Shown here piece by piece: positions 44,914 through 52,585 of a DNA stretch of 64,000 bases. The notes below the pieces were generated by a model. It worked only from the letters and a program-made list of their open reading frames with translations, made no database searches and was not told the DNA's origin. Origin of the DNA: JAHEFT01 sp963766195 (GTDB lineage: Bacteria; Pseudomonadota; Gammaproteobacteria; Xanthomonadales; SZUA-36); NCBI GenBank assembly GCA_963766195.1, contig CAVXYY010000003.1, forward strand, positions 248,001 through 312,000. The letters are read 5' to 3'. Every line of letters starts with the position of its first letter. Position 1 is the first letter of the stretch. A program made the position numbers and the translations under genes.

Positions 44914-47003
44914 ATGTACAAAATGTTCACCGCCATGGCGCTGGCCATGCTCCTCGTCGCCTGCGGACCTGACAGTTCAGCACCTCAATCTGTTCAAGCC
45001 ACAGGTGCAGCCGCTTCCGCCGAATCGGCAGCCGTCGCCGTCGAAAAACATTCCGGATTGCTGACCGAGTACATGAATACGGATGTTCGCGCCGGGGAAC
45101 GATTTCAACGCCTACGTCAACGGCGGCTGGATGGATACCGCTGAAATTCCGGCAGACCGGGCCAGCGACGGCGTTGGCCTGATGGTACACGAGCAATCGC
45201 AGGAAGACGTCAAGATCATCATTGAAGAGTCAGCGGAGGGCGACTTTGCCAAGGGCACCGATGAACAGAAAGTCGGGGACCTCTACAAATCCTACATGAA
45301 CATGGAAACCCGCAATGCCCTGGGGGTCGACTCCACTGCAAGCGGAGCTTGCAAAAATAGCGGCGCTGGATAATTACCAGGATCTCGCCGTGTATTTTGC
45401 CGAAGCAAACAAGCTGGGGATCAATGTGCCGATAACGCTGCACCAGTACGTCGACATGAAAGACAACAGCATCTACATGATGTACACCTGGCAAGGCGGG
45501 CTCGGCCTGCCGGACCGGGAATATTATTTCAAGGATGACGAAAAATCCGAAGAGATCCGCCAGGCTTACGTGCAGCACATCAGGACGATGTTCGACCTGG
45601 CCGGCCTGCCCGATGGGGAAAGCGCCGCGCAAACGATCATGGCGCTGGAAACGCGTATCGCCAACGAGCACATGCTGAAAGAAAAAACCCGTGACTTGGC
45701 GGCCAATGTACAACAAGATTCCACTGGCGGAATTGCCCGGCCTGATGCCGGATTTTTCCTGGGATGCTTACCTGGATACTGCCGTGATCAGCGACATCGA
45801 CGGGCTCGTTGTCACGCAGTTCGACTACATGAAAGCGCTGGATCGGCATCATCACCAGCACCCCGATGGAAGACTGGAAAACCTACCTGGCCTGGAAGGC
45901 CCTGAACGCCGAACGCCAGCCTCCTGAACGAAGAACTGGACAAGCAGAATTTCGAGTTTTATTCCAAGACCCTGCGCGGCGTCGAGCAGCAGTTGCCCCT
46001 CTGGAAACGCGCCGTGGCGAACTGTCAACGACAATCTCGGAGAAGTCGTGGGCAAGGTCTACGTTGCCCGCCACTTTCCGCCGGAAGCCAAGGAGCACAT
46101 GCTGGAACTGGTCAACAACCTGATCAAGGCCTACGAGATCAGCATCACGGAACTGGACTGGATGAGCGATGCCACCAAGGCTGAGGCCCTGGACAAGCTT
46201 TCCAAGTTCACGCCGAAAATCGGCTACCCGGACAAGTGGAAAGATTACTCGGCCCTGGATATCGAAGCCGATGACCTGGTGGGCAATATGCAGCGATCCG
46301 CCCTGTTCGACATACGAAACCAAGATCGCCCGCCAGGGTGGACCGGTCGACCGGACCGAGTGGGGCATGACACCACAGACGGTGAACGCCTATTACAACC
46401 CGCCGTTGAACGAAATCGTGTTTCCGGCCGCCATCCTGCAGCCACCCTTTTTCGATCTGTACGCGGATGATGCGGTCAACTACGGCGCCATCGGCGCGGT
46501 TATCGGCCACGAAATCGGCCACGGTTTTGACGACAAGGGCAGCACGTTTGACGGCGATGGCGCTGCTGCGCAACTGGTGGACCGATGAAGACCGGACCGA
46601 ATTCGAAAAACGCACGGCAAAACTGGTTGGCCAGTACGATGAATTCCAGCCGTTTGAAGACCTGAGCGTCAACGGCGAATTCACGCTGGGTGAAAACATC
46701 GGCGACCTGGGCGGACTGAGCATTGCCCTGCTGGCTTACAAACTCTCCCTGGACGGTGCCGAAGCGCCGGTGCTGGATGGCTACACCGGTGAACAACGCG
46801 TGTTCCTCGGCTACGCGCAGGCCTGGAGAAACAAGGCCCGTGACGAAGCCGTGCGCGTCCAGATCAATACCGATCCGCATTCACCGGCCCAGTACCGGGT
46901 CAACGGCGTGGTCCGTAACGTGCCGGAATTTTACGAAGCCTTTGAATGTCAGGAAACCGACGCGCTGTACCTGGCGCCGGAGGACCGGGTGAAGATCTGG
47001 TAA
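44914..47003 (+). pseudogene. M13-family zinc metallopeptidase lipoprotein (PepO/neprilysin-like), eight frameshifts
   Basis: A full-length M13 peptidase of about 693 residues spread over all three frames. The lipoprotein signal ends with LLVAC (C17). Then come DFNAYVNGGWM, DREYYFKDD, the zinc motif HEIGH (in AVIGHEIGHGFDDKGS), GENIGDLGGLS with the third ligand, and the C-terminal LAPEDRVKIW. Eight one-base excesses break the frame, near 45094-45097 (G run), 45322-45326 (G run), 45701-45706, 45845, 45908-45911, 46022, 46312 and 46561-46566. Removing one base at each restores a typical enzyme with every catalytic residue, so the damage is very recent or a sequencing artefact. Confidence 0.85.
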
Positions 47004-47092
47004 GGCATTGAGGCGTCAGCGCCTTCAACAATTTATATATTCAATCATATCCATCTGATATATAAAGTTTTAATGGGATTTTTCAATCTATA

Positions 47093-47112
47093 TACTGTAT
47101 AATATTACAGTA
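47093..47112. promoter_or_regulatory. LexA (SOS) box upstream of the DUF222-HNH gene
   Basis: TACTGTATAATATTACAGTA at 47093-47112 matches the gammaproteobacterial LexA consensus CTGT-N8-ACAG exactly, with an AT-only spacer, and lies within a longer perfect inverted repeat (47090-47099 with 47106-47115). It ends 21 bases before the ATG of the nuclease gene at 47134 and overlaps the AT-rich presumed promoter. This implies induction by DNA damage. Confidence 0.8.
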
Positions 47113-47133
47113 TATCGAGAAGGAAAACTCCCC

Positions 47134-48492
47134 ATGAAAAACACCGCACCAGAGCATATAAACCAGGCGAACTTTGATCGCATTCAGAAAGCAGACAGCC
47201 TCGGTGAGGAAATCACTGAACTGGCAGCGCACATTCATGCTGCCACCTATCTCCTCCTTCAGAAAATCCGCGAGTTCGATGAACTGGAAGGCTGGTGCCG
47301 GCCCGGGCTGGCGTCGTGCGCGCACTGGCTGCAGTGGCAGTGCGGCACCAACCTGGGCGCCGCCCGCGAGAAAGTCCGGGTGGCTCGTGCCCTGGCGGAA
47401 TTGCCGAAGATTTCAAAATCCTTCAGCGAAGGCCGGATCAGTTATTCCAAGGTCAGGGCCATGACCCGCGTGGCCACCCCGAGGAACGAAGAATACCTGC
47501 TCGGTATTGCGCGTCATGGCACCGCGGCCCATGTCGAAACAGTGGTCAGCAATTACCGCAGGTGTAAACGCCTCGAAGCGCTGGAAGCGGAGAACCACCG
47601 CCATGCCCATCGCGAGTTATCCTGGCACAGCGACGGTGACGGCATGTGGGTGCTGAAAGGCAAATTCACGGCTGAGCAGGGGGCGCTGATTGAGAAGGCG
47701 CTGGAAGGCGCCATGAACGAGATGTTTGAAGAACAGCGGAACGAGCCCGCGGACGTTTCCGCGGAAACGCCGGCTGGCGTTGATCCCCATGAACCGAAAC
47801 CACACCCCATCGCAACCCGCAGGGCAGATGCCATGGAGCGGGTCATCGAAACATTCCTGTCCGGCGGCTCCGCAGAACGACCGGGCGGGGACCGCTACCT
47901 GGTCAATATCCATACCGGACCGGAGACCTTGACCGCAGACGGAGAAGGCGCTGAATCAGAATGTGAAGACTGCGGAAAAGTTTCCGCGGAAACGTCCCGG
48001 CGCATGACCTGTGACGCATCGGTGGTTCACTGGCAAGAAGGAAAGGACGGCGAACCACTCAATATCGGCCGCAAATCACGCACCATTCCACCGGCCATAC
48101 GGCGCGCGTTGAATCGAAGGGATGGCGGTTGCCGCTTTCCGGGTTGTAGTTGCAGCAAATTCGTCGATGCCCACCATATTCGGCACTGGGCGGATGGCGG
48201 TGAGACCCGCATGGACAACCTGGTCTTGCTCTGCAGAAGGCATCACCGGCTGGTGCATGAAGGCGGGTTTGGTGTAGGTGTACAAGCAGATGGCGGCATC
48301 CGGTTCACTTACCCCGATGGAAGAGACCTTCCCGCAACCTTCGATGGACGTTTCCGCGGAAACGCCGAGTCAATCAACGCCACAAATCAAGCAAACGGCC
48401 TGGAAATCACGGCCGCAACCCTGCCCTCGCTGTGGCGTGGCGAGCGGATGGATCAGGACCTGGCGCAACTCGGGATGATGAGCCGGGAATGA
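47134..48492 (+). CDS. DUF222 domain HNH endonuclease, probably SOS-controlled
   Basis: A 452-residue protein. The N-terminal DUF222 helical domain (about 20-200, including HWLQWQCGTNLGAAREKVRV) is followed by a linker and a C-terminal HNH nuclease (about 330-385): CRFPGCSCSKFVDAHHIRHW, then a pair of histidines in CRRHHRLVHEGG. The ribosome site GAGAAGG precedes the ATG. A LexA box covers the promoter. Three copies of a GC-rich DNA palindrome lie inside the gene, two reading VSAET and one in another frame. DUF222-HNH proteins occur in many copies in some genomes and behave like selfish or accessory nucleases, but no function has been proved. Confidence 0.88.
   Translation: MKNTAPEHINQANFDRIQKADSLGEEITELAAHIHAATYLLLQKIREFDELEGWCRPGLASCAHWLQWQCGTNLGAAREKVRVARALAELPKISKSFSEGRISYSKVRAMTRVATPRNEEYLLGIARHGTAAHVETVVSNYRRCKRLEALEAENHRHAHRELSWHSDGDGMWVLKGKFTAEQGALIEKALEGAMNEMFEEQRNEPADVSAETPAGVDPHEPKPHPIATRRADAMERVIETFLSGGSAERPGGDRYLVNIHTGPETLTADGEGAESECEDCGKVSAETSRRMTCDASVVHWQEGKDGEPLNIGRKSRTIPPAIRRALNRRDGGCRFPGCSCSKFVDAHHIRHWADGGETRMDNLVLLCRRHHRLVHEGGFGVGVQADGGIRFTYPDGRDLPATFDGRFRGNAESINATNQANGLEITAATLPSLWRGERMDQDLAQLGMMSRE
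47754..47769. repeat. Palindromic repeat copy 1 (CGTTTCCGCGGAAACG)
   Basis: A perfect 16-base palindrome inside the HNH gene. It shares an identical 22-base context (47751-47772) with copy 3. In the reading frame it encodes the residues VSAET. Confidence 0.85.
47980..47993. repeat. Palindromic repeat copy 2 (GTTTCCGCGGAAAC)
   Basis: A perfect 14-base palindrome with the same core as copies 1 and 3 and the same reading frame as copy 1 (VSAET). A second, overlapping inverted repeat, GCGGAAA-AG-TTTCCGC, covers 47972-47987. Confidence 0.85.
48349..48364. repeat. Palindromic repeat copy 3 (CGTTTCCGCGGAAACG)
   Basis: Identical to copy 1 over 22 bases (48347-48368) but read in a different frame, giving RFRGNAE instead of VSAET. 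Conservation is therefore at the DNA level, not the protein level. Confidence 0.85.
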
Positions 48493-49031
48493 TCAGATTG
48501 TTTGTATCCGACAAAGCGGATACCATCTTCAGGAGTTTTCCCGAACCTTCTTGTTCCGAGTTTGGCAAGGAACAGTCTTTCTCTAAATCGCTAATCGTTC
48601 TCGGGTGTGGCTTTGGAAGGTCGATAGATATCGACAGTTACATCTGATTTTTGCAAAAGCAATTGATCAACGTAATTGGCAAACCCCGAATGCAGGTAAC
48701 TCCTTCTTTGCCGCCAGTAACGTGCCATTCCTGGCAGCGATCCCACATCAGTGCCTTGTCTGTTTCGGTGTAATGAATCCGAGGTTTTCGGGCCATACTG
48801 CAACACTCCTTCTGTTACTCGCAGATAGTAGTGTGTTGCGTTGACCGGTTGAAACCGCAAGCGAGAAGGAGAACGTCCGTGCAAGTCCAATCCAAACATG
48901 ACGAAATTCCGACCAACTCTTTTTTGCCTTTCTTCCCTCAGCCTGACGTAACTCATAGACCGGCTTTGATCCTGGTCATACCATGATGTTATTCCATGTG
49001 CGGGGCGGCATTGCCCTGCCGGGGAGTGACG
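48493..49031. other. Intergenic region with an insertion-sequence remnant
   Basis: About 540 bases between the HNH gene and the lipid-transport operon. It contains a 52-codon transposase fragment on the minus strand (48638-48796) and, just upstream of it, sequence that resembles an IS end (48830-48860). No other gene is evident. The promoter for mlaE should lie near its right edge. Confidence 0.5.
48638..48796 (-). pseudogene. Transposase N-terminal fragment, IS30-like
   Basis: A 52-residue ORF with a good ribosome site (AGAAGGAGTG) starting MARKPRIHYTETDKALMWDR, which resembles the N-terminal region of IS30-family transposases. After about residue 22 the sequence stops resembling a transposase (no HTH or DDE residues), so the element was cut soon after its start. 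It is too short to be active. Family assignment is from memory of motif style and is moderate. Confidence 0.5.
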
Positions 49032-50168
49032 ATGCACAGTGCACGCGCGCAACAGAGAATGGGGGGCCAGGCCGGCTTTTTCATTGAAGATTCGCTTGCT
49101 CGCTGCACCGGTTTCTGGGTCGCCTCCAACCTGCATGATGTCGAAAAGCAGCTGGCCCGGGCCGAGTGGCCGGAGGAGCGGGTGCAAATCAACCTTGGCC
49201 GGATTTCCGCACTGGACACGGCCGGCGCCTGGCTGCTCCACCGGACCATTGCCGGGCTTGAAGCCGAAGGCCGGCAGGTTTTGGTCCTCGATGCCGATGA
49301 ACGGGCCCGGCAACTGCTGGAACTCGTCAAGGTCCGTGGCGAATCATCATTGGAACCTCCCAAACCCTACCTGCCGGGCTTCCTGGAAAGCGTGGGCAGG
49401 AAAACCGGTGGGCAGTTCAGGCAGTTGTTTGAATTCCTGGTTTTCACCGGAAAACTGGCCGTTGTCTCCTTTCAGGGCGTGTTGCGCCCCTGGCGGATAC
49501 GCTGGCCGCTGGTGGTCAAGGAACTGCAGAATGCTGGCGTAAACGCACTGCCGATCGTGGGCCTTCTGGCGTTCCTGATCGGCATCGTGATCGCCTACCA
49601 GGGCGGAATCGTGCTGCGCGACTATGGCGCCAATATTTACGTGGCCGATATCGTGGGTTTGTCCATGGTGCGCGAACTGGCGCCGCTGATCACAGCGATC
49701 ATTATTGCCGGCCGGACGGGCTCCGCGTACACCGCCCAGATCGGCACGATGATGGTCACGGAAGAAGTGGACGCCTTGCGCAGCATCGGTGTGTCACCAC
49801 TGGAAATGCTGGTGCTGCCAAAACTGATCGCCCTGGTCATCGCACTGCCCCTGCTGACGGTTTTTGCGGACGTGATGGGGCTGTTCGGCGGCATGATCAT
49901 GTCCGCCAGCATGCTGGATATGAACTCGACGACCTTCATCAACCGCCTGGCCGAGGCGCTGTCCCTGGATTCCTATCTGAGCGGTATCGGAAAAGCGCCG
50001 GTCTTTGCCGCCATCATCGCAGCTGTGGGCTGTTTCCAGGGTTTCCGCGTATTCGGCAGCGCCGAAAGCGTGGGCCGGCAAACAACAATCAGCGTGGTCC
50101 AGTCGATCTTCCTGGTCATCATCGTTGATGCAGCATTTTCCATTGCCTTCGCGAAGCTGGGGATTTAA
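49032..50168 (+). CDS. mlaE: Lipid-transport ABC permease MlaE with N-terminal STAS domain
   Basis: A 378-residue permease starting at ATG 49032 behind GGGGAG (an upstream start at 48996 is possible). Residues about 10-110 form a STAS domain (VQINLGRISALDTAGAWLLH), normally the separate protein MlaB. The rest is the MlaE permease with QGGIVLRDYGANIYVADIVG and RTGSAYTAQIGTMMVTEEVDAL. With MlaF, MlaD and the lipoprotein it moves phospholipids between membranes. Four overlapping or nearly touching genes form one operon. Confidence 0.92.
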   Translation: MHSARAQQRMGGQAGFFIEDSLARCTGFWVASNLHDVEKQLARAEWPEERVQINLGRISALDTAGAWLLHRTIAGLEAEGRQVLVLDADERARQLLELVKVRGESSLEPPKPYLPGFLESVGRKTGGQFRQLFEFLVFTGKLAVVSFQGVLRPWRIRWPLVVKELQNAGVNALPIVGLLAFLIGIVIAYQGGIVLRDYGANIYVADIVGLSMVRELAPLITAIIIAGRTGSAYTAQIGTMMVTEEVDALRSIGVSPLEMLVLPKLIALVIALPLLTVFADVMGLFGGMIMSASMLDMNSTTFINRLAEALSLDSYLSGIGKAPVFAAIIAAVGCFQGFRVFGSAESVGRQTTISVVQSIFLVIIVDAAFSIAFAKLGI

Positions 50169-50171
50169 ACC

Positions 50172-50987
50172 ATGCTGACCGAAAGCGAATCCATCGCCCT
50201 GCACAACCTGCCCAGAACGGGAGAATGCGTTCTGGAGGCACATGACCTGGTCATGGATTTCGGCCGCAAGCGGGTACTTGATGGCATCAGCATGCAACTC
50301 AACTGTGGAGAAATCCTGGCGGTCGTCGGCGGCAGCGGCAGCGGCAAGTCAACCCTGATGAGACAACTGGCGCTGTTGCAGGCACCCACGTCCGGGACCA
50401 TCAGGTTGTTCGGAAAAGACGTTACAACCCTGGGTGAATTCGAAACCCTGCCCCTGAGACGCCGGATGGGCGTGATGTTTCAGCACGGCGCCCTGTTCGG
50501 CGATCTCACCGTGCTGGAAAACGTCAGCATGCCGTTGCGGGAACACACCGGCCTTGACCTGGAGACCATCGAGCAAATCGCGATGCTGAAGATTGCGCTC
50601 GCCGGCCTGGAGGCCGATGCAGCGGCGCTGTTCCCGAGTCAACTGAGCGGTGGTATGCGCAAACGCGCCGCTGTCGCCCGGGGTATCGCCCTGGACCCGG
50701 AAATCCTGTTCCTGGACGAGCCCAGTTCCGGACTGGACCCGATCAGCGCCGATGCGATGGACAACCTGGTGCTGCACCTGAAAAAAAACCTGGGCCTGAC
50801 GATTCTCTTGGTAACCCATGACATGGACTCGCTGTGGCGGGTGGCTGACCGGATATTATTGCTGGCGGACGCCAAAGTCGCTGCCGAAGGCACGATCCAG
50901 GACCTGGTCAGGTCCGGCAACGCAGCAGCCCAACAGTTTTTCAACGGCCCCCGGGGCCGTGCCGCAGGAGCTTTCCATGATCAATAA
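50172..50987 (+). CDS. mlaF: MlaF-type ABC transporter ATPase
   Basis: A 271-residue ATPase with Walker A GGSGSGKST (about 56-64), the ABC signature LSGGMRKRAAVARGI, Walker B EILFLDEPSSGLDP and H-loop VTHDMDSL. It powers the MlaE permease. It starts 3 bases after mlaE and overlaps mlaD by 11 bases. Confidence 0.95.
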   Translation: MLTESESIALHNLPRTGECVLEAHDLVMDFGRKRVLDGISMQLNCGEILAVVGGSGSGKSTLMRQLALLQAPTSGTIRLFGKDVTTLGEFETLPLRRRMGVMFQHGALFGDLTVLENVSMPLREHTGLDLETIEQIAMLKIALAGLEADAAALFPSQLSGGMRKRAAVARGIALDPEILFLDEPSSGLDPISADAMDNLVLHLKKNLGLTILLVTHDMDSLWRVADRILLLADAKVAAEGTIQDLVRSGNAAAQQFFNGPRGRAAGAFHDQ

Positions 50988-51915
50988 ATCCAGTTACGCC
51001 GTAACCGGGATGTTCGTGCTCGTGCTCGGGGCCGTATTCATCTGGGGTGTGCTGTGGATCAGCGCCGGAGGGACGCCCCGGGATTTCGATCGCTATATCG
51101 TGTACATGACCGATTCCGTCTCCGGCCTGAACGTGGACGCGCCTGTGAAATACCGTGGCGTAGATGTCGGCAAAGTCGAACACATTTCAATCGATGCAAA
51201 TGACCCGGAACGCGTCCGCATACTTCTGCAGGTGAACCGGGGCACGCCGGTCTCTGCGGATACCGTCGCCAACCTGGATTACCAGATACTGACGGGAATC
51301 GCCAGCGTCAACCTGGCCGGCGGACGCGTGGACTCGGCCGCACCGGTCAAACCGCAGGGTGAACAGTTTCCGGTGATCACGGCCCGGCCATCGATTTTTT
51401 CCAGCCTGGACCTGACTTTGTCAGACCTGCTGAACAACCTGATACAAACATCGACCGGCATCAACGAACTGCTGAACGAACAGAACCGGGCCAACGTCTC
51501 CCGCTCGCTGGAAAATATTGCCGGATTAACCGAAAAGTTCTCGGACCAGTCCAGGCAACTCGACGTCATTATCGAGAACCTCTCCGTGACGCTCGAGAAC
51601 ACCCGGGCGGCGAGCGTCGGTTTTCCCGCGCTGATCGAGCAGTTTTCCCAAAGCTCGCAAGCCATCACCCGGATGGCGGACCAGCTTGGAGCGATTGGTG
51701 AAAACCTCGCGCCGGCCAGTACCGGCATGGCTGAATTTACCGGCTCCACCCTGCCGGAAATCGCCGCGATGGTCAGTGAACTCAGGCTGGTTTCAGAAAA
51801 CCTCCGGCGCATGAGCGAAGCACTGGCCCAGGATCCCAGCCTGTTGCTTTACGGGGCGCCCGAACCCAAACCCGGGCCGGGGGAATCCGCGGGACCTGAA
51901 GGAAAAAACAGATGA
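50977..51915 (+). CDS. mlaD: MCE-domain lipid-binding protein MlaD
   Basis: A 312-residue periplasmic protein anchored by one N-terminal helix (about 7-28), followed by an MCE domain (YRGVDVGKVEHISID and ITGIASVNLAGG-like blocks) and a long helical region (about 170-290) with weak heptads. MCE proteins form hexameric rings that carry lipids. I used the ATG at 50977, within the end of mlaF, which has GCAGGAG before it. It is longer than E. coli MlaD (183) and closer in length to the larger MCE proteins. Confidence 0.92.
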   Translation: MINKSSYAVTGMFVLVLGAVFIWGVLWISAGGTPRDFDRYIVYMTDSVSGLNVDAPVKYRGVDVGKVEHISIDANDPERVRILLQVNRGTPVSADTVANLDYQILTGIASVNLAGGRVDSAAPVKPQGEQFPVITARPSIFSSLDLTLSDLLNNLIQTSTGINELLNEQNRANVSRSLENIAGLTEKFSDQSRQLDVIIENLSVTLENTRAASVGFPALIEQFSQSSQAITRMADQLGAIGENLAPASTGMAEFTGSTLPEIAAMVSELRLVSENLRRMSEALAQDPSLLLYGAPEPKPGPGESAGPEGKNR

Positions 51916-52556
51916 ACAGAATGATTCACCCCGCGTTTCCAATTTTTATCGCCGCTGCCCTCATATCCATCACGACGTGCAGCCTTCCGGGGCCTTCGCA
52001 ACAGCCCCAGAAGCAATATTTTGTGCTGCAGGATACAGGTGTTTCCACTCCGGTTTCCGGCCCGGCTTCAAATCCGTGCCGGTCATTGAGAATCAGCACC
52101 CCGGGTTCCGCGCCCGGGCTTAACACGGCGCGCATGGCCTACAGCACTGCACCCAATCGGCTGGACTACTTTGCTTACCACGAATGGCTAGCGCCTCCGG
52201 CAAAAATGTTTGTTTCGATGATGGAATCGCGTCTGCAGGCAGCCGGCCTCTTCAGTGTAATTTTGGTGAACTCACCCGATATCAGGACCGATTTGCGGCT
52301 GGATTCCGAGGTGCAGTTTATGCAGCAGGACTTCACTGGCAGTGGATATACTTATAACCTCGCTATCCGGGCCACCCTGGTGGAAGTGAAGACACGGTCC
52401 CTGCTTGGCTCGGAAACCTTCCGTTACAATGAAACGGCAGCAGGCGGTGACGCCGAAGCCGGAGCGGATACAGCCAACCGGGTGGCCAATCGTTTTCTCG
52501 ACGACCTTACGGCCTTTCTGGCCGTGGTCACCGAAAAAATGGAATGTCCTGATTAA
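51912..52556 (+). CDS. ABC-type transport auxiliary lipoprotein
   Basis: A 214-residue lipoprotein with signal peptide and lipobox ending at Cys23 (ITTC). It resembles the PqiC/YmbA-like auxiliary lipoprotein family that accompanies MCE systems, with a YFVLQDTG start and NRLDYFAYHEWLAPPAKMFV. It overlaps mlaD by 4 bases (ATGA). It may link the MCE tunnel to the outer membrane, replacing the MlaC shuttle, which is not encoded here. Confidence 0.8.
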   Translation: MNRMIHPAFPIFIAAALISITTCSLPGPSQQPQKQYFVLQDTGVSTPVSGPASNPCRSLRISTPGSAPGLNTARMAYSTAPNRLDYFAYHEWLAPPAKMFVSMMESRLQAAGLFSVILVNSPDIRTDLRLDSEVQFMQQDFTGSGYTYNLAIRATLVEVKTRSLLGSETFRYNETAAGGDAEAGADTANRVANRFLDDLTAFLAVVTEKMECPD

Positions 52557-52585
52557 GATTAAATAACAAGGAGAGGTGTGGCACG

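Noticed and set aside
41402..46570. Programmed +1 frameshifting as the cause of the clustered frame breaks
   Set aside because: Sites share no slippery sequence or stimulatory context, most genes in the window are intact, and clustering in one segment fits consensus error better. Not fully excluded.
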